A DNA stretch of 64,000 bases from the NCBI GenBank assembly GCA_963811825.1, contig CAWESS010000032.1:1-64000 (forward strand), read 5' to 3'. This document shows, piece after piece, positions 36,761 through 46,810 of the stretch. Source of the stretch: Fodinibacter sp963811825 (GTDB taxonomy: Bacteria > Actinomycetota > Actinomycetes > Actinomycetales > Dermatophilaceae). A program made the translations under genes and the position numbers. The notes under the pieces were generated by a model, which was not told the origin of the DNA, made no database searches, and worked only from the letters and a program-made list of their open reading frames with translations. Position 1 is the first letter of the stretch. Each line of letters starts with the position of its first letter.

Positions 36761-37979
36761 CTACTTCAGGAAGTCGGGCACGTCCAGGTCGTCGTTCTCG
36801 TCGAAGGTCACCGTGCGCGGCGGGGTCTGCGACGGGGCGGGCTGGGCCGGGCGAACCGGTTCGGCCGCGTCCGCACGCTCGGTCATGACGGCGCCCTCCT
36901 CGGGGGCCGACTGCGTCTGGGCCGCCGTGTCGGGGCGGTGGTTCGACGAAGCCGACGCGGCGGCAGCAGGCGCGGCAGCGGGAACGGCCCTGCACCGACC
37001 CGAGGGCGCGGTCGTCGGCGCGACGGGCCGGAGCGCCGCCGTCGAACCCGGCCGCGATGACCGTGACCCTGACCTCGTCACCGAGGGCGTCGTCGATGAC
37101 GGCACCGAAGATGATGTTGGCCTCGGGGTGCGCGGCCTCCTGCACGAGGCGGGCGGCTTCGTTGATCTCGAAGAGACCGAGGTCGCTGCCACCCTGGATG
37201 GAGAGCAGCACGCCGTGGGCGCCGTCGATGCTGGCCTCGAGCAGCGGGCTCGAGATCGCGAGCTCCGCGGCCTGCACGGCGCGGTCCTCGCCACGTGCCG
37301 AGCCGATGCCCATGAGTGCCGAGCCGGCGCCCTGCATGACCGACTTCACGTCGGCGAAGTCGAGGTTGATCAGGCCGGGCGTGGTGATGAGGTCGGTGAT
37401 CCCCTGCACACCCGAGAGCAGCACCTGGTCGGCGCTGCGGAACGCGTCGAGCATCGACACGCCCCGGTCGCTGATCGACAGCAGCCGGTCGTTCGGGATG
37501 ACGATGAGGGTGTCGACCTCCTCGCGCAGCTGGGCGATGCCGGTCTCGGCCTGGTTGGCGCGACGGCGGCCCTCGAAGGTGAACGGTCGCGTGACCACAC
37601 CGATGGTCAGGGCGCCGAGGCCGCGCGCGATGCGGGCCACGACGGGCGCGCCACCGGTGCCGGTGCCGCCGCCCTCACCCGCGGTGACGAAGACCATGTC
37701 GGCGCCCCGCAGGACCTCCTCGATCTCCTCCGCGTGGTCCTCGGCGGCCTTCTTGCCGACCTCGGGGTCCGCGCCCGCACCGAGCCCACGCGTGAGCTCA
37801 CGGCCGACGTCGAGCTTGACGTCGGCGTCGCTCATGAGGAGCGCCTGGGCGTCGGTGTTCACCGCGATGAACTCGACCCCCTTGAGGCCGACCTCGATCA
37901 TCCGGTTGATGGCGTTGACACCGCCGCCGCCGATGCCGACGACCTTGATGACGGCGAGGTAGTTCTGGGGTGCTGCCAC
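36761..37979 (-). CDS. ftsZ: Cell division GTPase FtsZ (one frame break)
   Basis: The tubulin-like GTPase that forms the division ring. The GTG start at 37979 (GGAAGG upstream) gives VAAPQNYLAVIKVVGIGGGGVNAI; the T4 loop is GEGGGTGTGGAPVVA and the T7 loop is NLDFADVKSVM. The frame holds through VIAAGFDGG and DRALGSVQ, then changes near 36995 at a GGG run. The neighbouring frame supplies the disordered linker and the C-terminal peptide FDENDDLDVPDFLK that binds SepF and other partners. A functional ftsZ is essential, so a one-base insertion error is by far the best explanation. Corrected length is about 405 residues. Confidence 0.95.
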
Positions 37980-38238
37980 GATGCGGGCCTTCCACTGGGT
38001 TTGAACTCGGGGTTCCGATTCGAATAACTCTCAACGTAAGGTTGACAGTCACACTTTGATGCGGTTCGATGGCACGACGCTAGGTCGGTCCTGGACCTCA
38101 GGCAAAGACGCGGTGGGCGTGTCGCGACATCCCCTGAGGAAATCCTCCCACGGGAATGCCCAACCGCCTCACCAGCCCCATGAGTCACACCCGTACCACG
38201 GCACGATGCGACGGACTCCGCGGCACGCTGCGGTGGGG

Positions 38239-38994
38239 TCAGCGGGTCACCGGGGTGTCCGGGGCGCTGACGTCGATGACCTTGGCCTTGGTCGGGAGCA
38301 GTGCGGTCAGGATGGCGACCTTGCGCTGCGAGTCCTCACCACTGCCCCAGACCACGGTGCGCCTGCCCAGGGTGAACGTCACCAGGCTGGCACTGCTCAC
38401 GGTGATTCCGGACACCTGCGTCGCCAGCTCGGGCGGGAGGGCGTCCAGGAGGGCGAGCGCGGACTGCAGGGCCTCGCGGGTGGCTCCCTGCGAGCCCCGA
38501 GCCGTCACGAGCGGAACGCCCTTCGGCGCCGCCTTCACGACCCCGAAGGCGATCCCCTCGGAATCCACAACCTCAAGTTGACCCTGAGGGTTCTTCACCA
38601 CGATCGCGGGGGTGCGCAGCACGACGTCGACCGCCAGGGTGTTCGGCCACGCGCGGCGCACCGAGGCCTCCGCCACGGTGATCCGATCCCGCACCCGCTC
38701 AGCGACGGCATCGGTGTCCACGCGCGCCAGCGGGGTGCCGGCCGGGACGTCCACGAGCTCGCCGATGGCGGCCGCCTCGGCACCGGTCGCGCCGCTGACC
38801 TCGACGTCGGAGACCCCGAGGACGCTGCTCCACCCGAGCACCCAGACCAGGCCGGCGGCGACAGCGGCGGCGACCAGCGCCAGGAGAGCCCGGCGCCACG
38901 GCCGACGGCGGTGGGCGAGCTCGCGCTCGCGGAACCGGCCCGCGGACGATGCCGTGGTGGGGCCACCCGACGGCCGTTCGGTGCGCAGGCTCAT
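38239..38994 (-). CDS. ftsQ: Cell division protein FtsQ
   Basis: A bitopic membrane protein of 251 residues that links FtsL/FtsB-type subunits to the divisome. A basic cytoplasmic head is followed by one membrane helix (ALLALVAAAVAAGLVWVLGW), the POTRA domain (VSDVEVSGATGAEAAAIGELV) and the FtsQ domain (VRRAWPNTLAVDVVLRTPAIV). The ATG overlaps the murC stop. A 259-nt gap follows before ftsZ; its AT-richer patch at about 38020-38060 is the likely ftsZ promoter region. Confidence 0.94.
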   Translation of the reverse strand: MSLRTERPSGGPTTASSAGRFRERELAHRRRPWRRALLALVAAAVAAGLVWVLGWSSVLGVSDVEVSGATGAEAAAIGELVDVPAGTPLARVDTDAVAERVRDRITVAEASVRRAWPNTLAVDVVLRTPAIVVKNPQGQLEVVDSEGIAFGVVKAAPKGVPLVTARGSQGATREALQSALALLDALPPELATQVSGITVSSASLVTFTLGRRTVVWGSGEDSQRKVAILTALLPTKAKVIDVSAPDTPVTR

Positions 38995-40446
38995 GACGGA
39001 TCACCACCCGTGCGGGCGTGCAGTGCCTCCAGCACGAGGGGGGCCAGGGCGGTGACGTCGCCGGCGCCGACGACGAGCACGAGGTCCCCCGGCCCGGCGG
39101 CACCCACGACCGCCGCCACGGCATCCTCGCGAGAGGGCCCGACGAGCACCGTCCGCTCCCCCGGCAGCCCTGCCAGCGGGTCGCCGATCAACGCGGAGCT
39201 GATGCCGTCGACCGGCGCCTCGCGGGCGCCGTAGACGTCGAGCAGGACGACCTGGTCGGCGGGGGCGAGCGCTGCAGCGAACTCGACCGCGAAGTCCCGG
39301 GTGCGCGAGTACAGGTGCGGCTGGAAGATGACGCGCACGGAGCCGGCCCCGGCCCGGCGCACGAGCTCGGCAGCGGTGCCGACCACCGCCGCGACCTTGG
39401 GCGCGTTGTGCGCGTAGTCGTCGACGACGGTGACACCGTCGACCTCGCCGCGCACCTCGAAGCGACGTCGGGCGCCGGCGAAGCCGGCCAGGCCACCGAG
39501 CACGGCATCCGGGTCGGCCCCGAGCCCGGCCGTCGCCGCGAGGTAGGCCGCGCACGCGTTGAGGACGTTGTGCTCCCCCGGCACCGCGAGGTCCAGGGTG
39601 CGCTCGACGCCGGCCGTGACGAACCCGGACCTGGTGCCCAGGGCGTCGGGCTCGGTGCGCAGCACCTGGAGGTCGGCGCCGGCCCCGTAGCCATAGGTCA
39701 CGACGGCCCGGCCCTGCGCGCGCACCGCCTGCGCGAGGTGCCGCGACCCGGGGTCGTCGAAGCAGGCGACGACCAACCCGCCGGGCATGCTGGCGACGAA
39801 CGCGGCATACGCCTGCGCGACCCGCTCGGGCGTGCCGTAGAAGTCGAGGTGGTCGGGCTGGACGTTGGTCACGACGGCGACGTCGGGCCGGTAGGCGAGG
39901 AAGGAGCCGTCACTCTCGTCGGCCTCGACGACGAACGCCGGCCCGTCGCCGATCGCCGCGTTGGTGCCGAGCTGGGCGATCTCGCCGCCCGAGGCGAACG
40001 AGGGGTCCGCACCGGCTGCCTCGAGGGCGACCACGAGCATCGAGGTCGTCGTGGTCTTGCCGTTGGCGCCGGCGACCGCGACACGCCGCGATCCCGCCAT
40101 GAGGGAGGCCAGGGCCTGCGAGCGGTGGAGCACCCGCAGCCCGGCATCGCGAGCCGCGGCGAGCTCGACGTTCTCGTCGCGGATCGCCGACGACACGACC
40201 ACGGTGTCGACACCGGTGAGGTGGCCGGCGTCGTGGCCGAGGTGCACGCGGGCGCCGAGCGAGCGCAGCACCTCCAGCGTGGGGCTGTCCGCGGCATCCG
40301 ATCCGCTCACCGTCGTGCCCCGAGCCAGCAGCAGCCGGGCCACGGCGGACATGCCCGCGCCACCGATCGCGATGAGGTGGACGTGCCCGAGCTCGGCCAG
40401 CGACGGGACGGGTTCGCGTGACGTCGAAGCGCAGGGGGAGGGTCAC
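38991..40446 (-). CDS. murC: UDP-N-acetylmuramate--L-alanine ligase (one frame break)
   Basis: Adds L-alanine to UDP-MurNAc, the first peptide step of peptidoglycan synthesis. The GTG at 40446 starts MTLPLRFD-type sequence in one frame. After a break near 40420 the second frame continues with SLAELGHVHLIAIGGAGMSAVARL, the ATP-binding VAGANGKTTTTSM, the FVVEADESDGSF motif and the ligase C-terminal domain (VDDYAHNAPKVAAVV, FQPHLYSRTRDF). One inserted base restores a 484-residue protein of normal length. It starts 5 nt after the murG stop and overlaps ftsQ. Confidence 0.93.
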
Positions 40447-40451
40447 GGTGA

Positions 40452-41565
40452 TCACGTCCGCGCGGCCGGTCGCCCGCCGCCGGCTGCGGCCAGGACGAGG
40501 TCGGCGAGCAGCTCGTCGCCGCCCCGCTCCCCCACCGAGGCCGACGCCGTGGCCATCGCAGCGAGGCGCGACGGGTCGAGCGCGAGCGGGCGCACGACGT
40601 CGTCGACCCACTGCGCCGTCACGGTGGCGTCGTCGACGAGCAGGCCACCACCGGCGGCGATGACGGACGCGGCGTTGAGGCGCTGCTCCCCGTTGCCGAT
40701 CGGCAGGGGCACGTAGACGGCGGGCAGCCCGACGGCCGTCAGCTCGCACACGGTGTTGGCTCCCGAGCGGGCGACGACGAGGTCGGCGGCGGCGTAGGCG
40801 AGATCCATGCGGTCGCAGTACGCGAGCACGACGTACGGGGCGTCCGTCGCGCCCTGCGGCTCGAAGTCCTTGCCCGGTGCCCGCGACGTGCAGCACCTGC
40901 ACCCCGTGGGTGGAGAGCCCGGCCGCGGCACCGGCGAAGGCGTCGTTGAGGCGCTGTGCCCCGAGCGAGCCGCCCGTGACGAGCACCGTCGGGGCGTCGC
41001 CCAGCCCGAAGTGGGTGCGCGCCTCGTCCCGGCGCGCTGCCCGGTCCAGGGTCGCGATCTCCCGTCGGAGCGGCATCCCCGTGACCGTGGCTCGCGGGAG
41101 GGCGGTGCCGGGGAAGGTGACTCCGACACGGGCTGCGAGCCGGGCGCCGAGACGGTTGGCGATGCCGGGGCGGGCGTTCTGCTCGTGGACGACGATCGGG
41201 ATGCCGCGGCGCCGCGCCGCGAGGTAGGCGGGCGTCGAGACGTACCCCCCGAACCCGACGACGACCTGCGCCCCCGTGCTCTCGATGGCGTCCTCGGCGG
41301 CACGCACGGCGCGGCGCAGGTTGCGCGGCAGCCGCAGCAGGTCGCCGGACGGGCGACGCGGCAGTGGAACCTTGGGGACCTCGAGCATCGGGTAGCCACG
41401 CTCGGGGACGAGGCGGGCCTCCAGCCCGGCCGCGGTGCCGAGGGCGGTGATCGTGATCTCGGGGTCACGCCGGCGCAGGCAGTCGGCCAGGGCGAGCAAC
41501 GGCGAGACGTGCCCGGCGGTGCCTCCCCCGGCGAGCAGCACCGACCGCAGGGCGGCGACCGTCAC
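40452..41565 (-). CDS. murG: UDP-GlcNAc--MurNAc-pentapeptide transferase (one frame break)
   Basis: Peripheral membrane glycosyltransferase that converts lipid I to lipid II. The GTG at 41565 overlaps ftsW by GTGA. The N-terminal half has LLAGGGTAGHVSPLLALAD and the acceptor-site segment VGFGGYVSTPAYLAA, then VHEQNARPGIANR and TGGSLGAQRLNDAF. At about 40880 an extra G in a GG run shifts the frame; the other frame gives KDFEPQGATDAPYVV, DLVVARSGANTVCELTAVGLPA and PIGNGEQRLNA, the UDP-GlcNAc site. Corrected length is about 370 residues, as usual. Confidence 0.93.
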
Positions 41566-42845
41566 GAGCGCGCCCTGCGCCGCCGGCCGACGTCGGGCAA
41601 CACGGCCAGCGTGCGCCGGATCGCCGAGGGACGGGCCGACAGCGCCGTGGCGCAGCCGGGCTCGGCACGGGCGAACGCGAGCAGGACGCCCAGGGCGAAC
41701 ATCGTCGTGATGAGCGCCGACCCGCCGGAGGAGACGAGCGGCAGCGGCACACCGATGACCGGCAGCAGGTTGATGACGGCTCCGATGTTGATGACGGCCT
41801 GGATGACGATCCACGTCATGATCCCGGCCGTCGCGACCCGCACGAAGAAGTCGTCGGTGCGGGTGACGAGCCGGTAGCAGGCCAGGGCGAGCGCCGCGAA
41901 GAGTGCGAGCACCCCGAGCGAGCCGGGCAGCCCGAGCTCTTCGCCGATGATCGCGAAGATGAAGTCGTTGTGCGGCTCGGAGAGCAGCCCCCACTTCTCC
42001 CGGCTCTGGCCCAGGCCGACGCCGAGCCAGCCACCGTCGGCGAGCGCGTAGCGTCCGTGGATCGGCTGGCGCGCCGTGCCGAACTCGTTCGTGTCGCGCC
42101 CGAGCCAGACATCGAAGCGGCTGAGCCGGTTGGCACTGCTGAGGACGAACCACACGACGACACCGATGAACGGCACGCCGGCAAAGGCGAACCAGCGCAG
42201 CGGGATGCCGGCGGCGAACAGGACACCGGCGACGATCGCTCCGAGGATGAGCACCGTGCCGAGGTCGTGCCCGAGGGCGACCGCCCCCACGCTCACCAGG
42301 ACGACGGGAACGAGGTAGGGCACGACGACGTGCATGAAGGAGTGCAGGAGCTGGCGCTTCCTGGACAGCAGGAGCGCGCCCACGAGCACGAGGCCGAGCT
42401 TGATGATCTCGGAGGGCTGGACCGTGATCGGCCCGACCTTGAGCCAGTTCTGGTTGCCGTTCACGTTCTCCCCCGTGAGCAGCACCAGGACCTGCAGGAC
42501 GACCCCCACGAGGAGGATCGGGAAGGCCAGCGTGCGCCACGCCCGCATCGGCAGCCGCGAGGCGATGACGAGAGCGACCGCGCCGATCGTGGCGAACACG
42601 GCCTGGCTGATGAAGATCGTGTAGGCGGAGGCACCCTCGGTGGCCTGGATGCTCACGATCGCCGAGGCCGACAGCACCATGATCAGGCCGAAGACGACGA
42701 GCGCCGAGGTGACCCCGACGAGCAGGTAGTAGGTCGTGACGGGCGACTCGAACCGTCCCCACCAGCCTCCCGGTGCTGCCGAGGACCCCTGGCCCGTGCC
42801 GGCGCGCGTGGTCCTCGCGCGGGCCGGTGCGGTCGCGCTGCTCAC
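41562..42845 (-). CDS. ftsW: Septal peptidoglycan glycosyltransferase FtsW
   Basis: A SEDS-family polytopic membrane enzyme of 427 residues that polymerises lipid II at the septum with FtsI. About ten membrane segments are visible. Conserved SEDS elements include QNWLKVGPITVQPSEIIKL with the essential-type loop, the GRDTNEFGTARQPIHGRYAL segment, EPHNDFIFAIIGEELGL, and the final PLPLVSSGGSALITTMFALG. The frame is intact. It is coupled to murG downstream and 2 nt from the murD stop upstream. Confidence 0.95.
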   Translation of the reverse strand: MSSATAPARARTTRAGTGQGSSAAPGGWWGRFESPVTTYYLLVGVTSALVVFGLIMVLSASAIVSIQATEGASAYTIFISQAVFATIGAVALVIASRLPMRAWRTLAFPILLVGVVLQVLVLLTGENVNGNQNWLKVGPITVQPSEIIKLGLVLVGALLLSRKRQLLHSFMHVVVPYLVPVVLVSVGAVALGHDLGTVLILGAIVAGVLFAAGIPLRWFAFAGVPFIGVVVWFVLSSANRLSRFDVWLGRDTNEFGTARQPIHGRYALADGGWLGVGLGQSREKWGLLSEPHNDFIFAIIGEELGLPGSLGVLALFAALALACYRLVTRTDDFFVRVATAGIMTWIVIQAVINIGAVINLLPVIGVPLPLVSSGGSALITTMFALGVLLAFARAEPGCATALSARPSAIRRTLAVLPDVGRRRRARS

Positions 42846-42847
42846 GG

Positions 42848-44317
42848 CTACTCCCCTGCGGCGAGCCGGTCGACCGCGCCGACGAAGGCGTCACCGCGAG
42901 CGCCGTAGTCCGTGAACATGTCCATGGACGCAGCAGCGGGCGCGAGGAGCACGACGTCTCCCGCGTGCGCGAGCGCACGGGCCTCCCTCACCACCAGGTC
43001 CATGGCACCAGTGTCGGTGCGGTCGATGTCGACGACGGGGACATCGGGCGCGTGTCGGGCCAGTGCCTGCGCAATGGTCGCCCGGTCCCGGCCGATGAGC
43101 ACCACCGCACGCAGGTGGTCGGCCGCGGCGGCGACGAGGTCGTCGACGTCGGCGCCCTTGAGCAGCCCGCCGGCGACCCACACGACGTGTTCGTATGCCG
43201 TCAGGCTCGCCTGCGCGGCGTGGGGGTTGGTCGCCTTGGAGTCGTCGACGAAGCGGATGCCGTCCACGGTCGCGACCTCCGCGATGCGGTGGGCCTCGGG
43301 CACGAAGTCGCGCAGTCCTGCGCGGACCGCGCCCGCGGGCACGCCGTGGGCGCGGGCCAGGGCCGCTGCCGCGAGGGCGTTGGCCACGAGGTGGGGTGCC
43401 GGGCTCGGGCCGCCACCGGCCAGGTCGTCCAGGGTCGCGAGCTCGGCGGCCGAGGTGCGCCGCTGCTCGACGAACGCCCGGTCGGCCAGGACGTCACCGA
43501 CGAGCCCGACCTCGGAGAGGGCGGGGACCCCGAGCGTGAAGCCGATGGCACGGCATCCCTCGCGCACCTCGGCGTCCTCGACCAGGGCTCGGGTGCGCTC
43601 GTCCTGCACGTTGTAGACGCACGCGACCTCGGTGTTCGCGTAGACCTTGCCCTTGGCGAGCGCGTACTCCTCGAACGAGCCGTGCCAGTCGACGTGGTCG
43701 GCGGCGACGTTGAGGCACGCCGAGGCCCGCGGCGCGAGCGAGTGCGACCAGTGCAGCTGGAAGCTGGAGAGCTCGACGGCGATGACGTCGAACGGCTCGG
43801 GGTGCACCACGGCCTCGAGGATCGGGGTGCCGACGTTGCCGGCGCTGCACGCGCGCAGCCCGGCGGCGCGCAGGATCGAGGTGAGCATCTGCACGGTCGT
43901 CGTCTTGCCGTTGGTGCCGGTGACGGTCAGCCAGGGGGCGGCTCCGTGCTCCGGGCGCATGCGCCACGCGAGCTCGACCTCACCCCAGACGGGGATGCCG
44001 GCCGCAGCGGCAGCCGCGAGCAGCGGCTGGTCGGGGCGCCACCCCGGGGAGGTGACGACGAGGTCGACGGGGGCGTGCGGCATCCGGTCGACGGCGTCGG
44101 GCCCGAAGGCGAGCTCGGCCCCGAGGATGTCGAGGATGCGGGCACGTTCGGCGAGCACCCCGCTCGGCTCGGCGCCGTCGACGACGAGCACGTGGGCGCC
44201 GCGCTCGAGGAGGGCGTCGGCCGCCGCGAAGCCGCTGACCCCGAGACCGGTGACGAGCACGCGCAGGCCGGCCCAGGGGGCGTCACGGTGGGTCAGGGAG
44301 GAGAGCCGGTCGCTCAT
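42848..44317 (-). CDS. murD: UDP-MurNAc-L-alanine--D-glutamate ligase
   Basis: A 489-residue cytoplasmic Mur ligase that adds D-glutamate. Signatures are VLVTGLGVSGFAAADALLERG at the N-terminal nucleotide-like domain, the P-loop LTVTGTNGKTTTVQML, ELSSFQLHWSHSL, LNVAADHVDWHGS and the C-terminal FVDDSKATNPHAAQASL. The carbamylated-lysine region KGKVYANT follows the DH motif. The ATG at 44317 overlaps the mraY stop by ATGA. The frame is intact. Confidence 0.95.
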   Translation of the reverse strand: MSDRLSSLTHRDAPWAGLRVLVTGLGVSGFAAADALLERGAHVLVVDGAEPSGVLAERARILDILGAELAFGPDAVDRMPHAPVDLVVTSPGWRPDQPLLAAAAAAGIPVWGEVELAWRMRPEHGAAPWLTVTGTNGKTTTVQMLTSILRAAGLRACSAGNVGTPILEAVVHPEPFDVIAVELSSFQLHWSHSLAPRASACLNVAADHVDWHGSFEEYALAKGKVYANTEVACVYNVQDERTRALVEDAEVREGCRAIGFTLGVPALSEVGLVGDVLADRAFVEQRRTSAAELATLDDLAGGGPSPAPHLVANALAAAALARAHGVPAGAVRAGLRDFVPEAHRIAEVATVDGIRFVDDSKATNPHAAQASLTAYEHVVWVAGGLLKGADVDDLVAAAADHLRAVVLIGRDRATIAQALARHAPDVPVVDIDRTDTGAMDLVVREARALAHAGDVVLLAPAAASMDMFTDYGARGDAFVGAVDRLAAGE

Positions 44318-45396
44318 CCGGCGCCCACGACCCACTCGGCGTAGAAGAGCCCGAGCCCGAGCGCGACGAAGAGCCCGGCCACGATCCAGAACCGGATGAC
44401 GATCGTGACCTCCTGCCAGCCGAGCAGCTCGAAGTGGTGCTGGAGGGGCGCCATGCGGAACACCCGTTTCCCGGTCGTCTTGAAGCTCGCGACCTGGATG
44501 ATCACCGAGAGGGTGATGGTGACGAACAGGCCGCCGAGGATGACGATGAGCAGCTCGGTGCGGCTGAGGATGGCGAGGCCGGCGAGCCCTCCGCCCAGCG
44601 CGAGCGACCCGGTGTCGCCCATGAAGATCTTGGCCGGCGAGGCGTTCCACCACAGGAAGCCGAAGCACGCCCCCATGCCGCAGGCGGCGACGATCGCGAG
44701 GTCGTGGGGGTCGCGCACCTCGTAGCACTTGATGCCCGGGTTCCACTGGCAGTTCTGGTTGAACTGCCAGATGCCGATGAGCACGTAGGCCGCGAACACC
44801 ATGACCGAGGCACCGGTCGCGAGGCCGTCGAGGCCGTCGGTGAGGTTCACGCCGTTCGAGGTGCCGGCGACGATGATGTTGGCCCAGATGACGAAGAGGA
44901 CGACGCCGATGAGCGGTCCGGCGAAGGCCAGGTCGAGGCTCGTGTCGCGCACGAACGAGATGGAGGTCGACGCCGGCGTGCGGAAGGCGTCGTTGGGGAA
45001 CTGCAGGGCCAGGATCGCGAAGATCACGGCGACGAGGGTCTGCCCGGCCAGCTTCTCGCCCGATCGCAGGCCCAGGCTGCGCTGGTTCCTGATCTTGATG
45101 AAGTCGTCGAGGAACCCGACGAAGCCGAGCCCGGTCATGAGGAACAGCACGAGCATGCCGCTCACGGTGGGGCTCTGACGGGTGGCCAGGTGCGCCACCC
45201 CGTAGGCGATGAGCGAGCTCAGCACGATGACCGCGCCGCCCATCGTCGGGGTGCCGCGCTTGGTGTGGTGGCTCGTGGGGCCGTCGTCGCGGATGAACTG
45301 GCCGTAGCCCTTGCGCACGAGGAACCGGATGAACAGCGGCGTACCGAGGAGCGCGATGACGAGCGACACGACGCCGGCGATGAGCACAGCCCTCAC
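44314..45396 (-). CDS. mraY: Phospho-N-acetylmuramoyl-pentapeptide transferase
   Basis: A polytopic membrane enzyme (360 residues, about ten helices) that moves phospho-MurNAc-pentapeptide to undecaprenyl phosphate, forming lipid I. Conserved elements include the PTMGGAVIVLSSLIAYG start, the Asp pair in GFLDDFIKIRNQRSLGL, the magnesium-site NLTDGLDGLATG, and the C-terminal loop MAPLQHHFELLGWQE. It overlaps murF and murD by 4 nt at each end. Confidence 0.96.
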   Translation of the reverse strand: MRAVLIAGVVSLVIALLGTPLFIRFLVRKGYGQFIRDDGPTSHHTKRGTPTMGGAVIVLSSLIAYGVAHLATRQSPTVSGMLVLFLMTGLGFVGFLDDFIKIRNQRSLGLRSGEKLAGQTLVAVIFAILALQFPNDAFRTPASTSISFVRDTSLDLAFAGPLIGVVLFVIWANIIVAGTSNGVNLTDGLDGLATGASVMVFAAYVLIGIWQFNQNCQWNPGIKCYEVRDPHDLAIVAACGMGACFGFLWWNASPAKIFMGDTGSLALGGGLAGLAILSRTELLIVILGGLFVTITLSVIIQVASFKTTGKRVFRMAPLQHHFELLGWQEVTIVIRFWIVAGLFVALGLGLFYAEWVVGAG

Positions 45397-46810
45397 GTCA
45401 GCTCCTCCTCGCCCTGCGCCAGTCGGTCACCGAGCAACCGTAGTCCCGCGTCCCGGCTGGACTTGAAGAGCACGACGTCACCGGGGCGCAGCTCCTCGCG
45501 CAACAGGGCCTCCGCGGCGTCCGCGTCGGGGACGGCGCGCACGGTGGTGGCAGCACCGTGGCCAACCCCGAGCCGGTCCCGGGCTCCCACTGCCAGGGAT
45601 GCCGCCGCCTCGCCGACGACGAGCAGCTCACCGACACCGTGGTCGACGACGTCGGCGCCGACCTGCGCGTGCAGGGCCTCGGACTCCGGGCCGAGCTCGA
45701 GCATCGTGCCGAGCACCGCCCACGTGCGCCGGCCGCGCCCCATGCGCGCCAGCGCCGTGAGGGCGGCGTGCATCGAGTCGGGGTTGGCGTTGTAGGCGTC
45801 GTTGACCAGGGTCACGCCGTCACCCCGCTCGACGACCTCCATCCGCCAGCGGCTCACCGGACGGGCCGCCTCGAGGGCGGCGACCACCGCGTCGAGCGGC
45901 ATCCCGAGCTCGGTGGCGACGGCGACCACCGAGAGCGAGTTGCCGACGTGGTGGCGGCCCACGAGCCCCAGGCGCACGACGCGGGTCCCGGAGGGCGTGT
46001 GGACGGTGAACGAGGCCCGGCCCCCGTCGTCGAGGACGACGTCGGCGGCGCGCACGTGGGCGTCGTCCGCCTCACCGACGAGGGCGACGCGCGCGCTCGT
46101 GACGGGGACATGGCGCGCACGGCGGGGTCGTCGGCGTTGAGCACGGCCAGGCCGTCCGGCGGCAGCGCCGCGACGAGCTCGGACTTGGCGGTGGCGATGG
46201 CGGCCCGGCTCCCGAACTCCCCGACGTGCGCGGTGCCGACGTTGAGCACGACCCCGATCCGCGGCGGCGCCATCCTCGTGAGGTACTCGACGTGCCCGAT
46301 GCCCCTGGCCCCCATCTCGACGACGAGGAACCGGGTGTCGGCGACGACCCGGCAGACCGTGAGCGGCACGCCCACCTCGGAGTTGTACGACCCGACCGGG
46401 GCGACGGTGGGGCCGGCCGTGGCGAGCACGCTGCCGAGCAGGTCCTTGGTGCTCGTCTTGCCCGACGACCCGGTGATGCCGACGACCTGGAGGTCGGGAA
46501 GGCGCCGCACGACCTCGCGGGCCAGGGCGGCGAAGGCGTCCTGGGTGTCGGGCACGACCACGCACGCCACACCGTCGACCGCCCGCGTGACGAGCGCGGC
46601 GACGGCTCCTCGAGCCACGGCATCCGGCACGAAGTCGTGGCCGTCGGCCTGCTCCCCGACCCGGGCGACGTAGAGCGAACCTGCGGCCGCCTCACGCGAG
46701 TCGGTGACGACGGGGCCGTCGACGACGACGGCGTCCGGGTCGACGCCGTCCGGGACGACGATGTCTCCGCCGACGGCCCGGGCGACCTCGGTGACGGTGA
46801 GCGCGATCAT
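45393..46810 (-). CDS. murF: UDP-MurNAc-tripeptide--D-Ala-D-Ala ligase (one frame break)
   Basis: Adds D-Ala-D-Ala to complete the pentapeptide precursor. The ATG at 46810 (MIALTVTEVARAVGGDIV) overlaps the murE stop. The first frame carries the P-loop VVGITGSSGKTSTKDLLG, the segment EMGARGIGHVEYLT and NVGTAHVGEFGSRAAIATAK, up to NADDPAVRAM. Near 46110 the frame changes and continues VTSARVALVGEADDAHVRA, then VVNDAYNANPDSM-type sequence (LVNDAYNANPDSMHAAL) and LGTMLELGPESEALH. One missing base restores about 472 residues. Confidence 0.93.
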